From Thermoanaerobaculales bacterium (GTDB taxonomy: Bacteria; Acidobacteriota; Thermoanaerobaculia; Thermoanaerobaculales; Sulfomarinibacteraceae), in assembly GCA_029938595.1 (NCBI GenBank), contig JAOZUP010000102.1:1-10649 (forward strand): a DNA stretch of 10,649 bases. The letters are read 5' to 3'. Shown here in pieces: positions 1 to 7,458 of this stretch. Each line of letters opens with the position of its first letter. The stretch's first letter is position 1. Position numbers and translations under genes: made by a program. The notes beneath the pieces were generated by a model that was given only the letters and a program-made list of their open reading frames with translations, did not search any database and was not told where the DNA came from.

Positions 1-962
1 CCGTCAACCCGGAGGCCCACGAAGCCTACCTCATCGGCTCCTACCACTGGAAGAAGATGACGCCGGCGGATCTCGACACCGCCGAGCGCTACTTCGAGCT
101 GGCGCTGGAGAAGGATCCGTCCTTTGCCCCGGCCTACGAGGGCCTCGCGATTGTCTGGGGAGCCCGCGAGCAGATGGGCATCACGCCGCCCCATGAGGCC
201 GGGCCCAAGTCGATGGCGGCGGCCCTGCGAGCGGTCGAGCTGGACGACGAATCCGCAAAGGCACACGAGGCGCTGGCCCTGGCCAGAACGTGGAGGAATT
301 GGGATTGGGCCGGCGCCGAGCAGGAGTGGCAACGCGTCCTCGAGCTCAACCCCAACGCCGCGAACGCACACGCTTTCTACGCCCACTTCCTGGCGATCAT
401 GGGGCGCATCGACGAGGCCGATCAGCACAGCGAGCGGGCGCTCGAGCTGGATCCGGTGAACTCGCTTTTCCACGGCTTGTACGGGGGTGTGCTGTATTTC
501 GATCGGCGCTACGACGAAGCTGTGGCCGCGGCCAACACGGCGCTGGCCATGCAACCCGATAATCCGGTCGCCCTGAGCATCCTCTGGCTCGCGGCATCCG
601 ACAGCGGCCAACCCGCGGTAGCTTTCGAGGCGGCGAAGGCGTATCTGAACGTCTGCTATGCCGACCCCGTGGTTGAGGAAGCGCTCGAGCAGGGTTGGGA
701 AGAGGGCGGTTTCACGGAGGCGATGAGGCGGGCGGCCGCGGCCCTGGCACAACGATTTTCGACGTCGTACGCCCTCCCTGCGGATATCGCTGCCTTCTAT
801 GCCATGGTGGGAGAGCACGACGAGGCCCTCGACTGGCTCGAGCGAGCCTTCGAGGTCCACGACCCAGGCATGCCGTACATCGGTATGCCGGCCTTTGATC
901 CCTTGCGCTCCGACCCGCGCTTCCAGGACCTGCTGCGCCGGATGAATCTCCCGGAGGACTGA
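1..962 (+). CDS. TPR-repeat protein, C-terminal part (5' end outside window)
   Basis: The reading frame is already open at base 3, and no start is needed at the ATG at 57. About 319 residues are visible, ending at TGA 960-962. The visible part is a run of tetratricopeptide repeats: helix pairs with the A/L/Y pattern start near LDTAERYFELALEKDP, WAGAEQEWQRVLELNP, IDEADQHSERALELDP and YDEAVAAANTALAMQP, with a last one at HDEALDWLERAFE. The opening 'NPEAHEAYLIGSYHW' and the closing 'FDPLRSDPRFQDLLRRM' are the boundaries typically seen in proteins where an N-terminal Ser/Thr kinase, adenylate cyclase or winged-helix DNA-binding domain is fused to a TPR sensor. That N-terminal domain is not in the window, so its kind is unknown. 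The TPRs probably mediate protein contacts. It is a cytoplasmic regulator by inference; the TPR call itself is secure. Confidence 0.9.
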   Translation, partial: VNPEAHEAYLIGSYHWKKMTPADLDTAERYFELALEKDPSFAPAYEGLAIVWGAREQMGITPPHEAGPKSMAAALRAVELDDESAKAHEALALARTWRNWDWAGAEQEWQRVLELNPNAANAHAFYAHFLAIMGRIDEADQHSERALELDPVNSLFHGLYGGVLYFDRRYDEAVAAANTALAMQPDNPVALSILWLAASDSGQPAVAFEAAKAYLNVCYADPVVEEALEQGWEEGGFTEAMRRAAAALAQRFSTSYALPADIAAFYAMVGEHDEALDWLERAFEVHDPGMPYIGMPAFDPLRSDPRFQDLLRRMNLPED

Positions 963-1109
963 AGATGATTTTCAAATGCGAGGGCCGGCGATCCTGACGA
1001 TTTCCTTCGAGATGATGTTGCCCGTTGAAGATCGCAGAGAACGTCGACCCTGGCACCCAGAAAAATGCTCATTGACTACACCTGCACCGATGTGAACACA
1101 ATCCCACGA

Positions 1110-4100
1110 TCAACGTCTTACCTTCCACAACCGCTGCGTCTGTTCGTCATGAACCCAGAGGGAGTCTCCCGCTGCGGCGATGACCCACGCTCCACGAATC
1201 TCCGAGCCGAATAGGCTGCGCTGGGGAAGCTCCGCCAACCTGCGGCCTCCATCTGCGTCGTAGGCCCACCATGACGACGGCGGGCGAGTCGCAACGTGGA
1301 TCCATCCCGAGGGCTCGACCGCCAACCGTATCTCCCCCGACCAGTCCCCGGTCCCGATCCGGAACTCCCTTTGGAGGACCAGGATTCCCGCCTCCCAATC
1401 CACCTCCATCACCTGCACCAGGCCCCTCTCGTATGCCACCACCATTCGACCGGACGGGTCGATGTGGAGCGACAGGGGACGGAGATCGAGGTTCTCCCCG
1501 ACCGTACCGAGGGGAAATGTCGACGCGTCCTCTGCTTCCTGTGCGAGAGCAATCAGCGCACGCTCATGGAACGAGATGGTCCACAGCCGCCCGGCTGGGT
1601 CGAACGCGATGTCCGTGAAGTGGCCGCTTCCGATCTCGACCTCGGGCACACGCTCCCGGCCCTGCGGGTCAAAGAAGGCGAGCATCTCCGAGCCGAGCAC
1701 CGCCAAGGTCCCGTCAGGCGCCGATGCGATGCGCATGCCGTGAGGCTGCAACGGAACCTGGAGCCGCCATGATTCCACCTCCTTCCCCTCGGGATCGAGG
1801 CGGCGAATCGACCAGGAGTCATCCTCCGTGACAAGGACCGCCAGCCCTCCCGCCGAATCGGCCGCCATGTCCCAAACACCAGGGAGCGGGTCGGTCACCA
1901 CTGTGTGTACCGCGTATCCGCCGAAGGTCTCCATCGGTTCGGGCCGGGTCTGTGGCTGCTCGGCCAGCCTCGGGGCTACCAGCGCTTCGGCCGGGACGAG
2001 CGATGATTCCATTGTCGGAAAACGGTGCCATCGCAGGTCGAGGCCCTCCCGACACGTAGCACCAGGGTGCAGCACGAGATCCAGCGAATGGACTCCTTCA
2101 ATCAACGGCAGAACCTCATCCGGACGAACCGCGGCGCCATCGATCCGGAGTTCGGCCAAGCATGCGGGGCGCCACGTGAATGCGTACCAGTCGGTGGCTG
2201 GAGTTACCAGGCCACCCCGGAGGTGGGGCCGCCGCGAACCGGGATCCTCGATCACATCTACGGCAACCGACGGGAGGGCCCGGGCGACGGTCTCTTTCGC
2301 CTCGCCCGAATCCCGGGCGCGACACTCCAGTCGATTCAGCTCGTCTATCGCTTCGCGGCGAATCTCCACCGCGTGCAGGCGCTGGTCACCCCTCGGACCA
2401 CAGCATTCGCTCCACTCTCCCTTTGGGTAAAGGGCGTGCAAGAGATCCAGATGGCTTTGGCTTCCCGTGCCGCCCTGCACCACGAAGGCCACCAAATCCG
2501 GGCTGATCGAACCGGCCCGCTGTTGCGCCTCGCTTTCATGTCCCGTGAATCGGAAATACTCTGCATTTCCGAGAAAGCGCGGTTGGAGAGTGATTTCCAG
2601 CCATTCACCGGGCCGAGTAGCCTGGAGGACTGGAGAGCCACCGCCGAGGTCGAGCTTGTGCAGATTGAAGAAAGCCACCGTCGCCTCGTGGCGGGGGTCG
2701 AAATCATGGACCACCAAGTCGTTTCGGTCGAGCAACCCGCCCACCATCCGCCCGTGATCGACCAGGAGGGGCGTCTTCATCACCGCCCGCATTCCGGAGT
2801 TGACGCCGACAACGAAGATTCCCGCGACCAGCCCGCACAGCAGCAGCACGACCGGCAGCCGCATCAATCTTGGGAACGATCCACGCAGGTGGACCCAAAC
2901 GACCGCAACGAAGAGACCTACAGCCGCATAGACGGCCGGAAACACCAGGAGGATCCGGCGGACTCCCATCCCGTCGCTCAGACATCCAGGAATCACCGCC
3001 ACTCCAACCCAGATCAGGAGCAATGCCGCCCGGGTGTCGCGGCAGCGCCCTATCAGAAATCCTATGGCGGGGACCATCAGCGCGGCTGCAGCGCTCACCG
3101 CCCACACGTCGTGGTAGGGCTCGAGGCTCCACCGAAACCAGAACAGCTCACCGAACGAGGTGTTGGAGAACAAACCCGCCAGGATGTCGCCGAGGTTCCT
3201 CGAGGCAGCCGCGAGCAAGGTCGCGAACCGAGTCATCAACCCGGAATCGGCTCCAGCCCCGTTCCACGCTGCGGCGCCATACGTCGAGACTGGGGGAATC
3301 CACGTATAGAGACCGCGAAGCGCACCTACGACCACCGACACGCTCACCATCCAGAGGGCGGATCCAGCTGCCACCGCGACCCACCCGTACCACCAACCAC
3401 GAGATCGGTCACGCCGAACTACCGATGTGTGCAGAAGGAGAGCCACCGGGATCAGCCATGCCACGTGGCCGGCGGCATAGACAAAACGCGAGGCCGCCAT
3501 CAGCCCGGCTACCGCGATCCACGTCCCGGCGCCGCCCCTCTCCACTGCACGCAATGACAGCCACCCCAGCAACACCGCAAAGAGACCCACATAGGCGAAA
3601 TGGCCGTAATCTGTGCGGGCGAACCAGATATGGGTGGGCGAGGACATGAGCAGCAGGGTGGCCACCGTTGCGGCCACCGGTCCCCCAAGCCTCCTCACGA
3701 AGAGGTAGAACAGGGGCACTGTGGCCACCGACGCCAGCACCGGTGTCAGGCGGACAGCGAGCAGAGTGCATCCGAGCACGCGGGTCAAAACCCACAGGAC
3801 CAGGAGATCGATCATCCCGTTGGAGTTCCCGGTAAAACCGCCCTGGGTCATATACCGGGTCAGGCCCCCGTCGGATGCTGTCTGCAAGAATACCGAGATC
3901 TTCTCCGAGAAAAAGTACTGCGGGTGTTGGTTGAGTCCGTAGAGGGCGAGGACCGCCGCCACACCTGTCAGGGCGGCGATCACCAGTGGCTCGGTGCGCC
4001 CCTTCCATGCCTTCGATTCCCAATACTCTGCCCAATCATCCCCTTGACCGCGGGCACCGGCAACCAGCCCGGCCAGCAGGGCAACGACGAAGACCGCAAC

Positions 4101-4475
4101 ACCCACCGCGAAGAGCCCCCCCACCACCAAAGCCTCGGCGAGCAGCGCTGCCCCGATAGCCGCCACAACCAGCGCGAAAGGACGATGCCGCCTCCACACC
4201 ACAGCCGCCAATACGAAGCAGCATGCGAAAGCGGCCGCGCCGCACGCAAACCAGTGTTGCTGGGCGGTGACCGAGAGCCACCTCCCGACTTCGATCACTG
4301 TGTCGAAGAGTGGCGTCAGGCCACCGAGGACCCGCAAACCTTCACGGTCCTGCGACACGGCCACAGGCACCAGCACCCCCAACGACGCCACCAGGGCTGC
4401 TGCGCCGGCAATAACTACCCGTCGCGGCGCGGTAGGGTTCTCAAGCAGATTCACGATCACAATCGTAGCCTGCAT
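1110..4475 (-). CDS. GT39-like membrane protein fused to PA14-like domain and six-repeat propeller
   Basis: A 1121-residue protein. Residues about 20-140 hold three to four hydrophobic segments. Residues about 165-560 are a polytopic GT-C/ArnT-PMT-like membrane region with the loop HPQYFFSEK (183-191) and the segment ARTDYGHFAYVGLF (286-299). In GT39 relatives the first loop carries the acidic catalytic pair; here only E191 is obvious. Residues about 565-710 look extracytoplasmic. About 740-820 resemble a PA14-type carbohydrate-binding fold: WYAFTWRPACLAELRIDG, then a 'GVHSLDLVLHPG' turn and 'LDLRWHRF'. About 850-1121 hold six NHL-like repeats (for example FTDIAFDPAGRLWTISF), enough for one six-bladed propeller. 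The likely role is transfer of lipid-linked sugar to envelope or exported substrates; acceptor and sugar are unknown. The start is the first ATG after the lipoprotein gene (42-bp gap). It has no clear Shine-Dalgarno and lies against a hairpin, so GTG codons 6 or 8 remain possible starts. The membrane, PA14-like and propeller parts are read from pattern, not from a profile search. Confidence 0.82.
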   Translation of the reverse strand: MQATIVIVNLLENPTAPRRVVIAGAAALVASLGVLVPVAVSQDREGLRVLGGLTPLFDTVIEVGRWLSVTAQQHWFACGAAAFACCFVLAAVVWRRHRPFALVVAAIGAALLAEALVVGGLFAVGVAVFVVALLAGLVAGARGQGDDWAEYWESKAWKGRTEPLVIAALTGVAAVLALYGLNQHPQYFFSEKISVFLQTASDGGLTRYMTQGGFTGNSNGMIDLLVLWVLTRVLGCTLLAVRLTPVLASVATVPLFYLFVRRLGGPVAATVATLLLMSSPTHIWFARTDYGHFAYVGLFAVLLGWLSLRAVERGGAGTWIAVAGLMAASRFVYAAGHVAWLIPVALLLHTSVVRRDRSRGWWYGWVAVAAGSALWMVSVSVVVGALRGLYTWIPPVSTYGAAAWNGAGADSGLMTRFATLLAAASRNLGDILAGLFSNTSFGELFWFRWSLEPYHDVWAVSAAAALMVPAIGFLIGRCRDTRAALLLIWVGVAVIPGCLSDGMGVRRILLVFPAVYAAVGLFVAVVWVHLRGSFPRLMRLPVVLLLCGLVAGIFVVGVNSGMRAVMKTPLLVDHGRMVGGLLDRNDLVVHDFDPRHEATVAFFNLHKLDLGGGSPVLQATRPGEWLEITLQPRFLGNAEYFRFTGHESEAQQRAGSISPDLVAFVVQGGTGSQSHLDLLHALYPKGEWSECCGPRGDQRLHAVEIRREAIDELNRLECRARDSGEAKETVARALPSVAVDVIEDPGSRRPHLRGGLVTPATDWYAFTWRPACLAELRIDGAAVRPDEVLPLIEGVHSLDLVLHPGATCREGLDLRWHRFPTMESSLVPAEALVAPRLAEQPQTRPEPMETFGGYAVHTVVTDPLPGVWDMAADSAGGLAVLVTEDDSWSIRRLDPEGKEVESWRLQVPLQPHGMRIASAPDGTLAVLGSEMLAFFDPQGRERVPEVEIGSGHFTDIAFDPAGRLWTISFHERALIALAQEAEDASTFPLGTVGENLDLRPLSLHIDPSGRMVVAYERGLVQVMEVDWEAGILVLQREFRIGTGDWSGEIRLAVEPSGWIHVATRPPSSWWAYDADGGRRLAELPQRSLFGSEIRGAWVIAAAGDSLWVHDEQTQRLWKVRR

Positions 4476-4477
4476 AT

Positions 4478-4498
4478 CTCACTACGTCGCGTAGCGAG
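4478..4498 (-). promoter_or_regulatory. Hairpin abutting the start codon of the GT39-like gene
   Basis: Arms 4478-4486 (CTCACTACG) and 4490-4498 (CGTAGCGAG) are complementary except for one A/G position, which becomes a G-U pair in the minus-strand RNA. That gives a 9-bp stem with a 3-nt loop. It ends 2 nt before the ATG at 4475, where a ribosome binding site would be expected, and no purine-rich site is visible. No U-run follows, so it is not an intrinsic terminator. It could lower initiation, separate the gene from the upstream lipoprotein gene, or be a protein-binding site. The structure is clear; its function is inferred. Confidence 0.5.
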
Positions 4499-4517
4499 TC
4501 CCGGTGAGACCTGTGGG

Positions 4518-5357
4518 CTACCTGGCTGCGATTCGTCCCAGTCGGTCCAGCAACTGCTCTTCATCGGCGGCGTTGGCGACACCGATGATCCCGCCGTTGG
4601 AGCGGATCACCCCCACGAGCCCGCTGTAGGGAACCTCGCGAAACAGGACGGGTTCTCCGTCAAGATCGATCTCCTGCCAGCGGGAGGCGAGCTTTTGCCA
4701 GGTTTCGTCCGTCGTGACCTCGTCGGTCTGCAGCAGCACGAACGCCTGGTACTCGGAACCGGCATCGTCGGTGTAGGCGGCGTGCACGCTCTCGTTGAGC
4801 TCGGCCAGCCCGTAGAGAGCCTCCCGGGTGTACTGGGCCGAGCCCGCCAGCATGCGGTCGGCCGGCAGGGCCGCAAACTCCGGCGGCAGACCGGCCTCAC
4901 CGGGGAGGGCGTTGGCGATTGCCGTCACCAGCGACTTTCCGGTGGCCTGGTCGATGTCCCCCTCGTAGGCTTCCACCTTCACGTAGTACCGGTCCTTGAG
5001 CAACAGACACTGGTAGGGCGGTGATACCACCGCCTCGGTGCCCACGGGCAGGGCTGACTCATCGGCCGGGGCCTCGGTGCGGTATATCCCGAAGGCGTTG
5101 AGAGGCCGGCCCATGTCGTAGACGGCGATCGATGCCGTCACCTCGCCGGCACTGAATTTCTGGACCGTGACCGTCTCGAAGCCGTAGCTCAGAAACACAT
5201 CGGCCGCGCCGTTGATCAGCTCCCATAGACCCGCGGCGTCATATGTGGACGGCTCACCCTCGGGCGACCACCCGGCTATCGAAAGAAAGGTCTGAGGCGC
5301 CGCCTGACAGCTCAGCAATACGGCGAGAACCGCCACCTGGAAAACTCGTCTGATCAT
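4518..5357 (-). CDS. DUF6599-like lipoprotein
   Basis: A 279-residue protein. The frame is open for 86 codons further upstream, but the ATG at 5357 is chosen because GGAGG lies 4 nt before it and because a lipoprotein signal follows directly: MIRR, a hydrophobic stretch, then LLSC with the lipidated cysteine at residue 17. The extension upstream is Arg/Gly-rich and overlaps the reductase gene. The mature part has the layout I associate with DUF6599: an early 'IAGWSPEG', an 'ASIAVYDMGRPLNAFGIYRTE' strand-helix unit (75-95), 'YQCLLLKDRYYVKVEAY' (115-131), and a second half of similar alpha/beta character (AGSAQYTREALYG, FVLLQTDEV, VGVIRSNGGIIGVANA). The family name is from memory and moderately sure; the biochemical role is unknown. 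It should be anchored in a membrane facing the periplasm. It starts 26 bp after the reductase stop and ends 42 bp before the GT39-like gene, so it is probably co-transcribed with both. Confidence 0.85.
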   Translation of the reverse strand: MIRRVFQVAVLAVLLSCQAAPQTFLSIAGWSPEGEPSTYDAAGLWELINGAADVFLSYGFETVTVQKFSAGEVTASIAVYDMGRPLNAFGIYRTEAPADESALPVGTEAVVSPPYQCLLLKDRYYVKVEAYEGDIDQATGKSLVTAIANALPGEAGLPPEFAALPADRMLAGSAQYTREALYGLAELNESVHAAYTDDAGSEYQAFVLLQTDEVTTDETWQKLASRWQEIDLDGEPVLFREVPYSGLVGVIRSNGGIIGVANAADEEQLLDRLGRIAAR

Positions 5358-5383
5358 GTGCCCTCCACCGCCCCCTGATGATG

Positions 5384-6733
5384 CTACGCCAGGGTCAACA
5401 GGCTGTGGGCGGCCAGTAGATTGGCTTTGATATTGACTCCGTAAGGGCATGCGCCGGCGCACGGCCCACTGCACGAATCGCAGGGCAGAACATCGCCATA
5501 ACCGAGACCGCGGTACTTGCTCATGGCGTGCTTCTCCCGAGCCTGCTCGGTGAAGTAGTAGGCGTATCGCATCACGGTGCTCACCGGCACCGCCTGCGGG
5601 CAGGTACCCGAACATTCGGTGCAGGCGTGCCGGCAGTAGAGGGTCGAGGCAGCCACCCGGTATTGGTCGAGGGCGAGCACTTCAGCCCGGGTCATCTTGG
5701 CACCGGACAACGGCAGGAACCGGTCGATGGCGTCGAAATCCTGGAATCCGATGCAGGTTGTGTGCATATCGGGGTTGGACAGCACCCACTGCACGGCGGT
5801 CATTCGCAGGCCCTCACGATCGGTCACGCCGTGTTCCTCCATGAACGGTTTGGCCTCGGCGAAGGCCTTCTCCGACTCGGCGATATAGTCCTGGATCTCC
5901 TTGATCGCCTCCTCCCGGGTCTTGCCGGCCTTGACCTGGCGGTCGATGTACTTGGCGGCCCTCTCCGAGGGGTTGTCCGGGTCGAGGGGCTCCATCTTCA
6001 CGGTGCCCGGTTTGGTCTTCATGGCGGTGGTGCCCACGTTGTTTTTCTTGCACGCGGCCAGGACCTTGTCGCCCTTGTCGCGATTCATGAAGCTGTAGGC
6101 GATCAGCATCAGGTCGAAGCGTCCGTCCTCGGCCGCTGCGACCAGCACCTTGTCCATGCTCTCCTCGTCCTCGGCTCGCGGCCCGTGGTTTGACACCCCG
6201 GCGAACCGAAGTCGACCATCCGCCTTGAGAAGCTTCACCGCCCCATGAAACGCCGCATTGTCGAGGGTGCTGACCGTCGGGGCACTATGGATGTACAGCG
6301 CATCCACGTAATCGGTGCGCAGTCTTTCCTGGCATTTGCCGAACCGGTCCAGGATGGTCTGCTGTGTGTCTTCGTCCTTTACCTGCAGCTTGGTGGTGAT
6401 GAAGACCTTCTTACGATCCATGTGCTGCAGGGCTTCGCCGACATTACGCTCGTTGTCCCCGTTGCCGTAGCTCTCGGCGGTGTCGAAATAGTTGATGCCG
6501 TGGTCGTAGGCGTAGCGGTAGAGATTCGCCTCCTTGCCGGCGCCTCCGATGGAGATGTCCGACACCTCGAACCCGGTGCGCCCCAAGGTTCGGTAGCTCT
6601 TGATCTTTGGTTTTTCCTGCTCCTCGTCCGCCCTGGCGATACCGGGCAATCCGCTGGCCGCCGCGGCGGCTCCTCCCGCCAACAGGAACTGGCGACGAGA
6701 GACCGATGTTTTCGATGTGGTTTTCCGGTTCAT
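5384..6733 (-). CDS. Tat-exported aldo/keto reductase with C-terminal Fe-S domain
   Basis: A 449-residue protein. It starts with a twin-arginine signal: SVSRRQFLLAGG at 10-21, an Ala-rich core and a likely cut after ARA at residue 35. The reductase barrel follows, with the catalytic tetrad visible as D84 and Y89 in FDTAESYG, K115 in ITTKLQ and H149 in YIHSAP. The C-terminus is a ferredoxin-like domain with two four-cysteine sets: C367, C371, C374, C378 (last followed by Pro) and C418, C421, C425, C429 (last followed by Pro), enough for two [4Fe-4S] clusters. This matches a known group of Fe-S aldo/keto reductases. Substrate and electron partner are unknown. Export would put the enzyme in the periplasm, presumably folded with cofactors. 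The ATG at 6733 has GGGAGG with an 8-nt spacer; the open frame runs to 6892 but the extension lacks homology and would bury the Tat signal. It is first in the likely operon with the lipoprotein and the GT39-like gene. Confidence 0.92.
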   Translation of the reverse strand: MNRKTTSKTSVSRRQFLLAGGAAAAASGLPGIARADEEQEKPKIKSYRTLGRTGFEVSDISIGGAGKEANLYRYAYDHGINYFDTAESYGNGDNERNVGEALQHMDRKKVFITTKLQVKDEDTQQTILDRFGKCQERLRTDYVDALYIHSAPTVSTLDNAAFHGAVKLLKADGRLRFAGVSNHGPRAEDEESMDKVLVAAAEDGRFDLMLIAYSFMNRDKGDKVLAACKKNNVGTTAMKTKPGTVKMEPLDPDNPSERAAKYIDRQVKAGKTREEAIKEIQDYIAESEKAFAEAKPFMEEHGVTDREGLRMTAVQWVLSNPDMHTTCIGFQDFDAIDRFLPLSGAKMTRAEVLALDQYRVAASTLYCRHACTECSGTCPQAVPVSTVMRYAYYFTEQAREKHAMSKYRGLGYGDVLPCDSCSGPCAGACPYGVNIKANLLAAHSLLTLA

Positions 6734-6867
6734 GCCCAATACCTCCCGGATTTCGTCGGAGTCTATCATCGAATAGCTGCGATCTTGAGATATGTGGGTG
6801 AGGGTGTGGTCTTTGTTGGAGGGTTGGTGTAACATGGAGGCCCGTTCACGCTGCCCGGAGGAATCCC
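6734..6867. promoter_or_regulatory. Divergent intergenic spacer
   Basis: The 134 bp between the outward-reading reductase and Y1-like genes must hold the promoter of the three-gene minus-strand block and probably that of the plus-strand gene. I see good ribosome sites at both ends (GGGAGG before 6733, GGAGG at 6857-6861) but no convincing -35/-10 pair on either strand. TAACAT at 6830-6835 is a weak -10 candidate on the plus strand. No operator-like palindrome was noticed. Confidence 0.35.
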
Positions 6868-7458
6868 ATGGCAGCGTTTTTCCCACGATCACAAAGGTTG
6901 CTACCGCCCGAGTCCAACGAGGAGGCGGTGATCGCGTTGATCAACCTCAGCGTTCGAGACCGGGGGCGGGTTTTTCATGGCGACCGGTTCGCGTGTGAGT
7001 TTGTGGCGGAATCGGTTCGCCTCATGCACGGCCCCAGGTGGAGGGTGTTGGCCTACTGCCTGATGCCGGACCACCTTCGCATCCTCATCCTCAGCCGGAA
7101 TGGATCGCATCTCGAGTTCGTCAGGCTTCTGAAAGGCCGCACAGCAACCGGTCTTCGCAAGCTCGGATATCGCCGTGTCTGGGGGAAGGACATTTGGAAT
7201 CGCCAGATTCGACGGGAGGAAGACCTTGCCGACTCGATCGCCCACCTTCTGGCGAGCCGGGTCCGTGCCCGGATCGCGTGGAACTGGCCGACCTACCCCT
7301 GGTGTGGATCGGTCGAGTGGCCTGAGATCGACGAGTGGTTTCTTGGTCTTCGGCGAGGCGGTCAGGGGTTTCGAGACACCCTGGTGAACGGCGCCGCGTC
7401 CTCCAAGCCGCTTCGCTACTCCGAGGGTGGATCGAAGGACCGGATCCCGGTCAGATAG
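6868..7458 (+). CDS. Y1/RAYT-like transposase relative with degenerate active site
   Basis: A 196-residue protein starting at ATG 6868 with a strong GGAGG 6 nt upstream. The order of motifs is that of IS200-like Y1_Tnp/REP-associated transposases: 'VFHGDRFACEFVAESV' (35-50), 'YCLMPDHLRILIL' (63-75), 'FVRLLKGRTATGLRKLG' (84-100), 'VWGKDIWNRQIRREEDLADSIAHLLASRVRARIAW' in segments over 104-138, and 'YPWCGSVEW' (143-151). Family members normally read MPxHxH at the metal site. Here it is H69-L70-R71, so the second histidine of the HUH pair is arginine. The helix where the nucleophilic tyrosine is expected, around K89-G90-R91-T92, has no tyrosine. The protein may therefore be catalytically dead, domesticated, or a nucleic-acid binder only. 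The last ~40 residues, after the usual family end, are Gly/Arg/Ser-rich and overlap the convergent dehydrogenase gene by 43 bp. No insertion-sequence ends were found around it. Confidence 0.83.
   Translation: MAAFFPRSQRLLPPESNEEAVIALINLSVRDRGRVFHGDRFACEFVAESVRLMHGPRWRVLAYCLMPDHLRILILSRNGSHLEFVRLLKGRTATGLRKLGYRRVWGKDIWNRQIRREEDLADSIAHLLASRVRARIAWNWPTYPWCGSVEWPEIDEWFLGLRRGGQGFRDTLVNGAASSKPLRYSEGGSKDRIPVR

Noticed and set aside
963..1109. Bidirectional terminator in the convergent gap between the TPR and GT39-like genes
   Set aside because: Only a 4-bp stem (CTGG/CCAG near 1060) is visible, and the adjacent A-run is on the wrong side to give a U-tract for either transcript.
2025..3557. 510-codon open frame on the plus strand opposite the GT39-like gene
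   Set aside because: Its translation is rich in Arg, Pro, His and Gln without family motifs or hydrophobic pattern, and it is fully antisense to a well-supported membrane-protein gene. High GC lengthens such antisense frames.
3600..5024. 474-codon open frame on the plus strand across the GT39-like and lipoprotein genes
   Set aside because: Antisense shadow spanning two real genes and their gap, with low-complexity composition and no recognisable domain.
5358..5615. N-terminal extension of the lipoprotein frame
   Set aside because: It overlaps the coding end of the reductase, is Arg/Gly-rich, and would bury the lipoprotein signal; the ATG at 5357 has a good ribosome site.
5528..6193. 221-codon plus-strand frame opposite the aldo/keto reductase
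   Set aside because: Antisense shadow; the minus-strand frame has a complete catalytic tetrad and cysteine motifs.
6734..6892. N-terminal extension of the aldo/keto reductase
   Set aside because: It would place some 50 residues before the twin-arginine signal and overlap the start of the divergent gene; the ATG at 6733 has a GGGAGG site.
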